A DNA stretch of 64,000 nt from CAYRTV01 sp964505785 (GTDB lineage: Bacteria; Acidobacteriota; Aminicenantia; Aminicenantales; Aminicenantaceae), in contig CAZDJZ010000013.1 in the NCBI GenBank assembly GCA_964505785.1, forward strand, positions 18,328 through 82,327, written 5' to 3'. This document shows, piece by piece, positions 1 to 9,438 of the stretch. A program made the translations under genes and the position numbers. Position 1 is the first letter of the stretch; every line of letters starts with the position of its first letter. The notes under the pieces were generated by a model. The model was not told where the DNA came from and searched no databases. It saw only the letters and a program-made list of their open reading frames with translations.

Positions 1-2215
1 GCAGCTCCTCTTCGGCCATAAGATCTTTTTCCTGAGTGAGAATATCGATGTGGGAGCGGATTTTTTTTGCTTCGTTTTCAGTAAAAGATAATTCTTTTTC
101 CGCAGCATCGTTTTCCCTGGTTAATTGGGCAAGTGATTGCTCCTCCTCCCGTATCCGGGTTTCCATTTCCTGCTTTAAGGACTGCGTTTCATTCCGCCGG
201 CTTTGCAGCGGTTTCATCTTCTCTTCAATTCCGGCAATGCTTTCTTTGAGAGCCTTAATGTCCTGTGTCAGGGCAAACAATCCTTCTTTTTTATCTCCGG
301 CTATAAGCATTCCGGAAGAGAGCAGGGTATCGCCGCTCATTGTTACATAATTAAAATCCGGGTGTTGTATCCATAGGTCCACCGCGTCCTTGATTCCGGA
401 TACGATCACCGCATCCGGCAATTGATGGAAAGAATTTTCCAGGTTTTTCCCAGGGCGGATATGAGCTTTAAGAAAACCGCGTACCCGCGGCTCTTTGAAA
501 ACAGGATTTGCTGGAAACTTCTTTCCGTCCGGATGCTGCAGAAAGAATCGGCCTTTTAGATTTTTCTTTTCCAGGTTCTGGAGGAATTTCTCCGGGGAAA
601 CCAGTCGGGAGCGGGTCTCTTCCTTTAGGAATATATCCACCAGGCGGGCATGGTCCCGGTCGGAATCCATTAATTCTGCCAGCAGCCCTGGAGAATCCGG
701 GAGTGCGGTATCTTGCTGCTGAAGCTTCTCTTTTTGGACCAGTTTTTCCAAAGTATGCAAATGGTGGGAATGTCCATCCCGGTTGTTTTGAAGTGTGAGC
801 AGTTGTTTATTCAGATCGTCAAGAGATGCAGAGGCCCGGCTGTGTTTTTTACGCAGACGGTCCAGCTCTTTCTGCTTGGATTCTCGGTTTTGCTCGATTT
901 GCATAAGCTGTTTATGCAGACGTTCTGAATCGGTTCCATTTTCCTGCAGCCGTATTTTTTCCGTTTTCAGCTCGCGCTGTGTTTTTTCAACCTGTTTACG
1001 GTTAAGTTCCAGTTCCTTTTCCAGACGGGCTTCCTGGTTTTTGATTTCTGTTTGAGAAGAAACCTTTTGGTAGTATTCATCCCGCATTCGTTCGATGGCC
1101 TTTTGATTTTGGCTCAGCTCTTCCCGTGCCCGGCGTTGAGATTGGTCCACTTTTTCAAGTTTTTCCTGTTTGCGGACCTTTTCTTTTTTCAGCGATTCGA
1201 CTTGGGTCTTATTTTCAGTCCGGGTTTTTTTCAGCTCATCCAGTTCCTTTTCCAGGCTCTCGCGGTTTTGCATCGATTTGCGGCGGTTGTCTTCGAAAAA
1301 TTCGATCCGCCGTTCTTCCCGCTCTTTTTCCGCCTCCAGCCGCGAGTAATGGGATTTTTGTGCGTATAATTGTTCCTGATCCTGCTTCAGATTTTTTTCA
1401 AAGGCCCAAACCTGTTTGCGTTTTTCCGCTAAAACCTTGTCTTCCGCTTTGATACGGCTGAGAAATTCACTTTCAATATCCCGGCTTTTTTGAAAGTGTC
1501 CGGTGATGTCCTGCATGCTTGTTTCCAGGCTGGAAATTTTGCGGCGGTATAAAGCCAATGTCAATTCTCGAATTTCGCCTCTGAGTTTACGGTAGCGGTT
1601 GGCGGCTTGAGCCTGACGCTGCAGTGAATTTTTACTTTTAGTGACTTCACTTATGATGTCTTCCAAACGGGTCAAGTTTTGTTCAGAGTTATTCAGCTTG
1701 TTCTCCGCCTGACGGCGTTTGTCCTTATAAAAGGCGGTCCCGGCGGCTTCCTCTAAAAGGGCCCGTTTGTCCAGGGGTTTAGACGAAAGAAAGTCACCGA
1801 TGCTTCCCTGTTCCACAACAAAGTATTCGGTTTCACCTATGGCGTTTTTCCATAAGGCATCCTGGATATCCATCAACCGGACTGTTTTTCCATCCATCCG
1901 GTATTCATTTTCACCGGAACGGAAAACCCGATGATTGATATTCAATTCTTCCTCGCCGTTACTGAGGATCAGACTGACATCGGCCATACCCATGGGAGCC
2001 CGTTCGGAATTGCCATTAAAGATAACATCACCGCTGCGGTCTCCGCGCAATGCCTTGACGCGGCGGCCCCGCAAGACCCAGAGCAATGCATCCACAATAT
2101 TGCTTTTTCCGGTTCCATTTGGCCCTATGACAGCGGTTATGCCCGGATGAAAAGCCAGTTTTATCCGGTCGGAAAAGGACTTGAAGCCGTGAAGTTCGAG
2201 TCGCTTGATGATCAT
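1..2215 (-). CDS. smc: Chromosome segregation ATPase SMC, N-terminal part (cut by window edge)
   Basis: This encodes SMC, the condensin ATPase that compacts and helps segregate the chromosome as a dimer with ScpA/ScpB. Reading from the ATG at 2215 gives 738 codons before the window ends. The start reads MIIKRLELHGFKSF, typical of the family. The Walker A motif GPNGTGKSN is at about residues 31-39, followed by a segment like the family consensus around the Q-loop (EQGSIGDFLSSKP) and EEAAG. A long, charged coiled coil runs from about residue 170. A hinge domain lies at about 500-670 and includes YVTMSGDTLLSSGMLIAG. A second coiled coil then begins. The C-terminal half, with the ABC signature and Walker B, lies outside the window. 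A promoter-like sequence sits about 90 bases upstream. Identification is firm. Confidence 0.95.
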   Translation of the reverse strand, partial: MIIKRLELHGFKSFSDRIKLAFHPGITAVIGPNGTGKSNIVDALLWVLRGRRVKALRGDRSGDVIFNGNSERAPMGMADVSLILSNGEEELNINHRVFRSGENEYRMDGKTVRLMDIQDALWKNAIGETEYFVVEQGSIGDFLSSKPLDKRALLEEAAGTAFYKDKRRQAENKLNNSEQNLTRLEDIISEVTKSKNSLQRQAQAANRYRKLRGEIRELTLALYRRKISSLETSMQDITGHFQKSRDIESEFLSRIKAEDKVLAEKRKQVWAFEKNLKQDQEQLYAQKSHYSRLEAEKEREERRIEFFEDNRRKSMQNRESLEKELDELKKTRTENKTQVESLKKEKVRKQEKLEKVDQSQRRAREELSQNQKAIERMRDEYYQKVSSQTEIKNQEARLEKELELNRKQVEKTQRELKTEKIRLQENGTDSERLHKQLMQIEQNRESKQKELDRLRKKHSRASASLDDLNKQLLTLQNNRDGHSHHLHTLEKLVQKEKLQQQDTALPDSPGLLAELMDSDRDHARLVDIFLKEETRSRLVSPEKFLQNLEKKNLKGRFFLQHPDGKKFPANPVFKEPRVRGFLKAHIRPGKNLENSFHQLPDAVIVSGIKDAVDLWIQHPDFNYVTMSGDTLLSSGMLIAGDKKEGLFALTQDIKALKESIAGIEEKMKPLQSRRNETQSLKQEMETRIREEEQSLAQLTRENDAAEKELSFTENEAKKIRSHIDILTQEKDLMAEEEL

Positions 2216-2305
2216 ATCTTGACTATTTCACCCTTTTTTATTAATCTGAATTGTTCATAAATTGAAGTTTTACCGCTGCTTTATGAATGAAAACTGTAAA
2301 TGGTC

Positions 2306-2333
2306 ATTTTATAGATATTTTTTTTCTTGTCAA
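2306..2333 (-). promoter_or_regulatory. Candidate sigma70 promoter for smc
   Basis: On the minus strand TTGACA (2328-2333) is followed after 16 bases by TAAAAT (2306-2311). This leaves a leader of roughly 85 bases before the smc ATG at 2215. It is a motif match only. Confidence 0.45.
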
Positions 2334-2340
2334 TCACCGG

Positions 2341-2413
2341 GCCAGCGTAGCTCAGTCGGCAGAGCGACTGATTCGTAATCAGTAGGTCGGAGGTTCGATT
2401 CCTCTCGCTGGCT
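2341..2413 (+). tRNA. tRNA-Thr (anticodon CGT)
   Basis: A 73-base cloverleaf can be drawn. The acceptor is GCCAGCG/CGCTGGC and the D-arm GCTC...GAGC. The anticodon stem is ACTGA/TCAGT with loop TTCGTAA, so the anticodon is CGT (threonine ACG codons). The T-arm is GGAGG-TTCGATT-CCTCT. The discriminator is T and no CCA is encoded. It lies just beyond the 3' end of the sulfatase pseudogene, on the opposite strand. Confidence 0.95.
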
Positions 2414-2420
2414 TTCTTTT

Positions 2421-4572
2421 TTACTTAATATAGCCCAGAGAACGCAGCTCTTCGATGGTATTTTTATCCAGCCGCTGCCGGCAATATTTTTCTCTTCTCT
2501 AGGATCACGGACCAAATCATAAAGCGCATGCGGCTGGGATTGGAAAATGCTGCGCCAGATATAGAGAAAGCGGTTTAAATCAAACAGATTTTCTCCCAAG
2601 GGAGGATATTTATTATAAAGATAGGCATAACCATCTTTTATGATACATTTTTGATTCTTAAGATGAGACGCTTCCGCAATTAAACTTCTGCCGGGGTAAG
2701 AACCGCCCTGCAGCATGGAAACAAGCGACAAGCCCTGGAGTTCATGCGGGACCGGCATCCCTAAGCTGTCCAGCAGAGTGGGATAAATATCTATCAGGCC
2801 GGCGGGCTGGAAAATTTTTCGGCCGGTTTTTGTGAACACAGGTGACTTCCAGATAAGCGGAACTCTCAGTTGATGCTGATGCAGGGACCAGCCATGTCCG
2901 GTTCCGCCATGCTCCCAAAATTCTTCACCATGATCGGATGTCACAATGATGACAGCATCCCGGTATAAATCCCTGGACTTCAAAAAACTTAAAATTTTCC
3001 CAAATTCCCGGTCGGTATGATAGATCTCCGCATTGTAAAGTCCCCTGAGAAACGCGATGTCCTCTTGGGATAAATGTGAAAATGCATTTGCTGTAATGCG
3101 GCGAGGCAATGATTTTCCTTTCCTGCGGTATTTTAGCCTGAATTATTCACGGGTCGAGATTGCCGCAGATGCGAGGCGCAGGGTATGAAGCTGTGGCACT
3201 TCACCGCGAATGCCCTGCAACAAAGCAGATGCGGTGAGATTCGGCCCGCCCAAAGGGGTAAAAAATTGCGATTATAATATAAATATGAAAATGAAAAACT
3301 TTCCATTTGAACTTTCAATGAAAATCATGTTAATCGTTGATAAAAATGGAATTACAAAAATAGCGCAATATTTTTATGAATAATTCAGGTTAGTAATTGT
3401 CCTTGGTATCCGGTCATAAACTTTTTTTCAAATTCCTCCGGCGGCATGTAATTATGAACATCATAACAGTGAAGAAAAAGGAAAAAAGGAGAGTCATTCC
3501 GCCGGTTTTTCATCCACGCAATGGCTTTTTGGGCAATTTTTTGAATACCGCCCCCGGAATCATCACATACATCAAATCCCTGGTCGAAATTAAATTTCGG
3601 CCCTAATAGCGACCCATCGGTGAAGGCAGCGGTTTGATATCCCCAATTTTTCAAGACTTCCGCGAGAGTAACCCAATAATCATCCAGCCTTTCAAAATCC
3701 TGTGTCCATATGGGAGAAGTGGTGCATCCGTGGGAAGAAGGATACAGGGAGCTTATCATCGTCATATGGGAAGGAAGCGTCCATGATGACTGGCTGTAGG
3801 CTTGATGGAAAAGGAGAGAATCGGGTATCAGAGAATCAATTTGAGGACTGGTGTCATAGGGGTTGCCGTAGCCGCTCAAGCCATCCTCTCTCAAGGTATC
3901 GATCGAAAACAGAATTATATTGAGTTTAGTCGTGGCAGATGGCGGTGAAGCATGTAAATAGAGGCCGGAGGCGTCATAATTCCGCGGCTTTGTTACTGAA
4001 GCCAAAGCGGAAAGGGATTTGTATGCAAACGGATTTTTCCAGAAAGAAAAAAATATTAAAATAATCAATCCGGTGATGATAATGACAGTATTAAATTTAG
4101 AATGTTCGTTCTGAAAATGCCGGGAAAAAATTTTATTCAACAGGAAAAAGATAATGACGCCGATGCAGAGCAGGAAGATATTAACCGTGTAGCTTATTAT
4201 ATCCCTGGAATAGCGGAGAACATTGAAATTGGCAAACAAGCCCAGCCCCAGGGTTATATAAAGTGATAACAGCCCGGCGGTATAAAATCCGGTATCTCTG
4301 GTGTGAAACAGGGAGCGCCCTGAAATTTTTGAAATGAAATAAAAAAAAGGAAAGGCCGCTCCTGCAGCAGCAAGAGAAAACAACCCCAGTTTTCCTGCCA
4401 GGTAGGGGGCCAGATTCAGGAGGGATAAAGGCTGAAACTGCAGAGGATAATAGAAAGTGAAAAATATTCCTGCCAGGAATCCGATAACAATTCCTGCTGT
4501 GACCCCTGCCTGCACAGCTGACAAAAATTCTTCTTTCATCCCGTTTGCAATAAGTGTATATTTTTTTTTCAT
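2421..4572 (-). pseudogene. Membrane-anchored sulfatase/phosphatase-superfamily gene, broken by an element insertion and a frameshift
   Basis: The 5' part (4572 to 3385) has about five hydrophobic segments in its first 170 residues, then an alkaline-phosphatase-fold domain. That domain has a metal-site segment ILFSIDTLREDGLSGYG and a TLPSH nucleophile region. The 3' part (below 3133) has VTSDHGEEFWEHGG and TGHGWSLHQHQLRVPLIW, the other metal site. A 253-bp element at 3137-3389 with TTAG duplications separates them. Removing the element and one TTAG rejoins the halves in frame (YQGQLL-KYRRKGKSLPRR). A second lesion lies near 2480: the open frame runs into the antisense tRNA, while the -1 frame gives LDKNTIEELRSLGYIK and a TAA at 2421, a typical sulfatase C-terminus. 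One lost C would explain this. The gene is probably dead in this genome; a truncated membrane protein might still be made. Confidence 0.85.
3137..3389 (+). mobile_element. 253-bp non-autonomous element (MITE-like), copy 1
   Basis: The ends are perfect 13-bp inverted repeats, CCTGAATTATTCA and TGAATAATTCAGG. The element is flanked by the direct repeat TTAG at 3133-3136 and 3390-3393. The left half holds a GC-rich nested hairpin: an outer arm around CCGCAGATGC and GCAGATGCGG, with inner arms GCAGGGTA/TGCCCTGC and TGAAG/CTTCA. The right half is AT-rich and bounded by ATTGCG/CGCAAT arms. No credible coding sequence is present. It interrupts the sulfatase gene. A near-identical copy of the same length is at 41401-41653. 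The transposase is not in the window. Four-base TTAR targets and CC ends would fit mobilisation by an IS1380-type transposase, but that is a guess. Confidence 0.85.
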
Positions 4573-4605
4573 ATAAGGGGTATTTTTGAACTAATAGAAA
4601 GCTAT

Positions 4606-7600
4606 ATGGATGAAAATAGGATGACAGCCGCGCAAATAAAAGAATTAATGGGCCGGTCTATGCTGACAGACAGGGACTGGGCCATACGGCGGCTCCAGAT
4701 GCTGAATCAACTGAAGCCCCGCAGAAAAAAATCCTCATATGACCTGCAAGTCAAACAAATTGTGTCCAGACTGGAAAAGTCATCTGGAATCAGGAGACAG
4801 CGGAGTCAGCGAAAACCAAAAGTTTCGTATCCAGCCAATCTTCCCATTACAGGAAAAGCCAGAGAGATCATCCATGCGGTAAAAAACAATCAGGTGGTGA
4901 TTATTTCCGGGGAAACCGGGTGCGGCAAGTCCACGCAAATCCCGAAGATGTGTCTGGCGGCGGGCAGAGGCATTGCCGGAAAAATCGCCTGTACCCAGCC
5001 GCGGCGGATCGCAGCTGTGACCATTGCACAGCGAATAGCTGAAGAGTTGGGGGAATCTCTCGGCCATTCCGTGGGTTACAAAATCCGCTTCAAAGACCGT
5101 ACGCCGCACCGGGCCTATATCAAGATCATGACCGACGGCATGCTGCTGGCTGAAACACAGTCTGATTCCGGCTTGTATCGATATGACACACTGATCATCG
5201 ATGAAGCGCATGAACGGACAGTAAATATTGATTTTTTACTGGGAATTGCAAAAAACCTTCTGGAAAAAAGGCCTGAGCTTAAGCTGATCATCACATCCGC
5301 GACCCTGGATACGGAAAAATTTTCCCGGGCATTCCGGAATGCGCCTGTCATTCAAGTCGGCGGGCGGCTTTTCCCGGTGGATGTTGAATACCGGCCTCCC
5401 CGGAAAAAGAGCGATGATGATTATGTTGAGCAGGCTGTTCGCACAGTGGAGATGATCAAACGGAAATATCCGCCGGGAGATATTCTGGTTTTTATGCCGA
5501 CCGAACAAGATATCCTTGAAACATGCGCCGCTTTAGAAGGACCCGGCTTCAGCGGGACATCCATTCTTCCCCTTTTCGCCCGGCTGCCGGGACGAAGTCA
5601 ACGGAGAGTTTTTAAGGTATCCGGACAGAAAATTGTTGTGGCCACCAATGTCGCAGAAACCTCATTGACAATTCCCGGAATCCGGTATGTGGTTGATACC
5701 GGGCTGGCCCGGATCGCCCAGTATCAGCCGGGAACCCGGACCAACAGTCTTCCTGTCCAGCCCATTTCCCAAGCGTCAGCCGATCAGAGGAAAGGACGCT
5801 GCGGCCGGGTCCGGGAAGGGGTGTGTATCCGCTTGTATTCGGAAGATGATTATCTGGCACGCGACAAGTTCACTCCGCCTGAAATCATGCGCTCGAATCT
5901 ATCCGAGATCATCCTGCGGATGGTGGATTTGAAATTGGGACATCCTTCCCGTTTTCCCTTTGTGGATCCTCCGAAACCCAAACACATCAAGGACGGATAT
6001 GAAACCTTGATTGAACTGGGTGCTCTGAGGCGTGAGGGAACCCGGGCTGAGCTGACGGACACAGGCCGGAAGATGGCCCGAATGCCGCTGGATCCCCGGA
6101 TTTCCCGGATACTGCTGCAGGCGGGAAAAGAGCAGTGTCTGGTGGAGACCGCGGTCATTGCTTCCGCGCTGAGCATCCGGGATCCCCGGGAGCGTCCTCC
6201 TGATAAACAAGGCCAAGCGGACCAGATGCATACCCCTTTCCGCAATCCGGATTCGGATTTCCTGACTTTATACAACATCTGGAAACAATATCACAGCGAC
6301 TGGGAAAAACTGGATTCACAGCGAAAAAAGCGGCGCTTCTGCCGGGACCATTTCCTGTCCTTTCCCCGCATGCGGGAATGGGCGGATGTTCATCGGCAAA
6401 TTCTGTCTATTTTGAACGAGTTGGGGTTATCCTCTGAATGCAGGAGCCGCGGCCCGCTTTCAAAAAATACAGCCGACGGCATTCACCGCTCGGTATGCAG
6501 CGGATATCTATCCAATATCGCGGTGCATAAAGAAAAGCGCTTTTATCAATCAGCCCGAGGAGGAACAGCGATGCTGTTTCCCGGATCTTCGCTTTTCGAT
6601 AAAGCTCCTTCCTGGATCGTAGCGGCTGAAATGATCCGCACCAGCCGGCTGTTTGCCCGGACAGCCGCGAAAATTAATCCGGCCTGGCTGGAAGAGCTCG
6701 GCGGGGACTTGTGCCGGCGTTCCTATTCCAGCCCGCAATGGGACCGGAAGCGGGGTGAAGTCAGGGCTGACGAATCTGTAACTCTTTATGGACTGGAAAT
6801 TGTTTCTGAAAGAAAAGTATCCTATGGCCGGATTAATCCTGAGGAAGCACATGATATATTCATTATGTCAGCCTTGGTCGAAGGAGACATGGACGCAAGG
6901 CCCGGTTTTCTGCAGCATAATTTAGATCTTTACAGCCGCATGATCAAAATGGAGGACAAACTGCGCCGGAGGGGGATAGGTGTCAGTGAACGCGAGATCT
7001 TTGATTTTTATTCCCGCAGGCTGAAAGGAATCACCAACCGCCGCAGCCTTGAAACATGCATTAAGGAACGCGGTGACGATTTCTTGAGAATGAAGGAACA
7101 AGACGTGCTGCGTTCGCAGCCGGATGCGGAAGAACTGCGTAAATTTCCGGATGCACTCAATATTGGAGGGCGCTGTTTTCCCACCGCTTATAAATTTATT
7201 CCGGGGGAAAAAAAGGATGGAGTTACTTTAAAGGTGCCTTCCGACCAGTTGGAAGAAATCCCCAGAGAATCCATCGATTGGGGGGTTGCCGGCCAGCTTC
7301 AGGAAAGAATCGCAGCTTTGATCAAGGGGCTGCCTAAGCGTTATCGCAAGCAGTTGGTTCCAGTCCCGGATACGTCCCGCATTATTGCACGCGAAATTGA
7401 GATGGAGGCGGGTTCAATTTTTCAAGCGCTGTCCCGTTTTGTCCGGAAAAAATTCAACGCCGATATTCCGCCGAAAGTCTGGGAACAGTCCCGGATCCCG
7501 CTTCATTTAAAAATGAGGATTGCGGTTACGGATCATACCGGCCGCGAAATAAAGGCCGGCCGGGACCTGGACACCCTGAAGAAAACCGTTTCCGTGCCTT

Positions 7601-8517
7601 CAGCACCGGACAGTTCTCCGGCCTGGAATAAAGCCCGGGAAAAATGGGAACAGACCGGATTGACGGAATGGAATTTCGGCGATCTCCCAAAGTGTATTCA
7701 GCTCGGCCCATTCCTTAATGCCTATCCCGGCCTGGAACCGGCGGGAAATGGAGTGAATCTTCGACTGTACCGCGACCCGGAAACGGCCCGCAGAATGCAT
7801 CTCAGAGGAGTTGAAGCCCTATTGCGACGGCAGCGGAAAGGAGAATTGGAATTCACCGGGAAATACCTGCAAATCCCGGAAGAATATCATTCTGCCGCTC
7901 TTTTTTTCGGAGGCGAAAAGGCCCTGATCGATCAAATGAAAAAAGCCTTGATTAAGAAAGTGTTTCGGCGTGAAATCCGGGAAGAAGCCGAATTCAAAGC
8001 TCACACATATCATGCCGATAGAATTCTGCTTGAGGAGGGCCATGCTCTGCGGGATAAAATAATACGCATTTTAGGGGAATATTTAAAAACACGTAAATTA
8101 ATCAAAGAAGAAAAAGAAAAACGCGGCCCTAAAAGCCCTGTGCGTGACTTTGTGCAGGAGATACTGGATGATCTGCAATTCCTGGTACCGGAACATTTTA
8201 TTGAGGCCTATCCGCCGGACCGTTTGACGCACCTATCCCGCTATATGGAAGCCATGCGGGTGCGGTTGGAACGGGGAATTAATAATTTGGAAAAGGACCG
8301 GCAAAAAGTCTCTCAGATGGCTGGTTTTCAAAAGGCTTTACTCAAATTTCAAGAGAAAGAAATGACAGCAGAGTGGAAAGATAAATCAGGGGAAATCGAA
8401 AAATTCCGATGGCTTCTGGAAGAGTTTAAAGTGGCTTTATTCGCTCCGGAATTGGGGACGGCGGTCACGGTTTCACCTAAGCGGCTGCTGGAAAAGATAA
8501 AGCAGATACAAGCGTAA
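4606..8517 (+). CDS. hrpA: ATP-dependent RNA helicase HrpA
   Basis: A 1303-residue DEAH-box helicase, about the usual length for bacterial HrpA (around 1300). Family members act on RNA or ribosomes in the cytoplasm. Walker A GETGCGKST is at about residues 102-110, DEAH at about 199-202, and the SAT motif (ITSATLD) follows. Motif VI includes QRKGRCGRVREGVCIRLY. The C-terminal ~600 residues match the HrpA-specific extension (winged-helix, OB-like and DUF3418 regions). The start ATG lies 33 bases from the divergent sulfatase pseudogene, and no strong ribosome binding site is visible. The gene stands alone, followed by repeats. Confidence 0.95.
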   Translation: MDENRMTAAQIKELMGRSMLTDRDWAIRRLQMLNQLKPRRKKSSYDLQVKQIVSRLEKSSGIRRQRSQRKPKVSYPANLPITGKAREIIHAVKNNQVVIISGETGCGKSTQIPKMCLAAGRGIAGKIACTQPRRIAAVTIAQRIAEELGESLGHSVGYKIRFKDRTPHRAYIKIMTDGMLLAETQSDSGLYRYDTLIIDEAHERTVNIDFLLGIAKNLLEKRPELKLIITSATLDTEKFSRAFRNAPVIQVGGRLFPVDVEYRPPRKKSDDDYVEQAVRTVEMIKRKYPPGDILVFMPTEQDILETCAALEGPGFSGTSILPLFARLPGRSQRRVFKVSGQKIVVATNVAETSLTIPGIRYVVDTGLARIAQYQPGTRTNSLPVQPISQASADQRKGRCGRVREGVCIRLYSEDDYLARDKFTPPEIMRSNLSEIILRMVDLKLGHPSRFPFVDPPKPKHIKDGYETLIELGALRREGTRAELTDTGRKMARMPLDPRISRILLQAGKEQCLVETAVIASALSIRDPRERPPDKQGQADQMHTPFRNPDSDFLTLYNIWKQYHSDWEKLDSQRKKRRFCRDHFLSFPRMREWADVHRQILSILNELGLSSECRSRGPLSKNTADGIHRSVCSGYLSNIAVHKEKRFYQSARGGTAMLFPGSSLFDKAPSWIVAAEMIRTSRLFARTAAKINPAWLEELGGDLCRRSYSSPQWDRKRGEVRADESVTLYGLEIVSERKVSYGRINPEEAHDIFIMSALVEGDMDARPGFLQHNLDLYSRMIKMEDKLRRRGIGVSEREIFDFYSRRLKGITNRRSLETCIKERGDDFLRMKEQDVLRSQPDAEELRKFPDALNIGGRCFPTAYKFIPGEKKDGVTLKVPSDQLEEIPRESIDWGVAGQLQERIAALIKGLPKRYRKQLVPVPDTSRIIAREIEMEAGSIFQALSRFVRKKFNADIPPKVWEQSRIPLHLKMRIAVTDHTGREIKAGRDLDTLKKTVSVPSAPDSSPAWNKAREKWEQTGLTEWNFGDLPKCIQLGPFLNAYPGLEPAGNGVNLRLYRDPETARRMHLRGVEALLRRQRKGELEFTGKYLQIPEEYHSAALFFGGEKALIDQMKKALIKKVFRREIREEAEFKAHTYHADRILLEEGHALRDKIIRILGEYLKTRKLIKEEKEKRGPKSPVRDFVQEILDDLQFLVPEHFIEAYPPDRLTHLSRYMEAMRVRLERGINNLEKDRQKVSQMAGFQKALLKFQEKEMTAEWKDKSGEIEKFRWLLEEFKVALFAPELGTAVTVSPKRLLEKIKQIQA

Positions 8518-8618
8518 ATCAAATATCAAAAATCAAAAATGAGCCGGAAGGGTCATCCTGAGCAGCGAACCGGCGATGGGGATTTTAGACTGCTTCGTAA
8601 CAAAGAATGGTGAATGGT

Positions 8619-8790
8619 GAATGGATTGGGGATGCGTATACTGCAGTTGAATACTCTTTAATAGGATGTTGGAGAATCCGCAAACCGTAAAAAGCAAACC
8701 GCTAAACGCAAACCGCAATACGCTTAAAACCGGCTTCTATCCGGCTTTGGTTTATTTTTGATATTTGATTTTTGATTTAAAAAGATAACT
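8619..8790 (+). repeat. Interspersed repeat R1, copy A
   Basis: It begins with ATGGATTGGGGATGCGTATAC and runs through TTAATAGGATGTTGGAGAATCCG, a degenerate CGCAAAC heptamer run (about 8678-8724) and CTATCCGGCTTTGGTTTATT, ending in TTTTTGA heptamers. The same order of blocks appears, partly or inverted, at 13480-13587 and 14700-14850. Confidence 0.75.
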
Positions 8791-9089
8791 TTTCACTTCT
8801 CACTAAACGAGGCAGTTTGGGATCCTCCGCTTCGCTCAGGATGACATCCCTCTATGTCATTCCCGGAGCGAAGCGACGGGAATCTTAGACGGTGCTTGCA
8901 CGAGGAAATAAGGCGAATTATCCGGCGAGGCAGTCTGAGATCCCCACTGACGCCGACGACATGGTGGAGAAGGATGAGACAAGTCTTTGTGAGAATAAAA
9001 AAAAGGGTGGTGCTGGCTGATGAGGCGCCAAGGTATGGAAAAGGAAGCGGGGCTAAGGAGGATTCCTCTCCAGCCAGCATACCATCGTT

Positions 9090-9109
9090 ACGTTGAGTCG
9101 TCTCAACGT
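9090..9109. terminator. Perfect hairpin, possible terminator
   Basis: ACGTTGAG-TCGT-CTCAACGT forms an 8-bp stem with a 4-base loop. It is followed by GTGTTAAAAATTG rather than a clear T-tract. No gene ends close by on either strand, so the role is uncertain. Confidence 0.3.
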
Positions 9110-9240
9110 GTTAAAAATTGAAAAAAGACTTAGCAATTTCATTATAGCATAATTGCACATAAAGCAAGAAATACTAATCGCACCAAAACCAATGACCTTC
9201 CTTTGCCCGGCGAGACGACTTCTTCATGTTCGCTGTTTGC

Positions 9241-9309
9241 GTCTATCTAGGTCTGTCTAGGTCTGTCTAGGTCTATCTAGGTCTGTCTAGGTCTGTTCAG
9301 TCTGTTCAC
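9241..9309. repeat. Tandem decamer array (GTCTRTCTAG)
   Basis: Six consecutive 10-base units (GTCTATCTAG, GTCTGTCTAG and relatives), ending in GTCTGTTCAG and a degenerate seventh. Related decamers occur at 13711, 24181, 29987 and 31116. Confidence 0.9.
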
Positions 9310-9401
9310 TTCACTCGTGCTTGTCGCGTTCATAGCGTTCTTTGCGTTTTTCGTGTTCTTTACTTTTTACTTTTCATTTTACCTCTGGCGAAGCAAGTAC
9401 A

Positions 9402-9438
9402 AGATCCTCACGGCCGGCTTCGCCGGCCTCAGGATGAC
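9402..9438. repeat. REP-like palindrome with TTCG loop
   Basis: AGATCCTCACGGCCGGC-TTCG-CCGGCC-TC-AGGAT forms a strong hairpin with outer arms ATCCT/AGGAT and inner arms GGCCGGC/(G)CCGGCC. It lies just beyond the 3' end of the S9 peptidase gene. Relatives are at 14961-14997 and 29924-29961. Confidence 0.7.

Noticed and set aside
2330..2420. Continuation of the sulfatase frame into ESNLRPTDYESVALPTEL
   Set aside because: This is the reverse translation of tRNA-Thr and a well-known false peptide; the real end is the TAA at 2421 in another frame.
3133..3318. 61-residue reading frames inside the 253-bp elements (3133-3318 and 41472-41657)
   Set aside because: They repeat only because the element is repeated; no start signal, and copies 3 and 4 do not keep them.
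8793..9096. Short frames on both strands at 8793-9096
   Set aside because: They overlap repeat blocks and inverted segments, lack ribosome binding sites and resemble no family.
9241..9309. Decamer array as a CRISPR array
   Set aside because: Units are 10 bases and contiguous with no spacers, and no cas genes are present.
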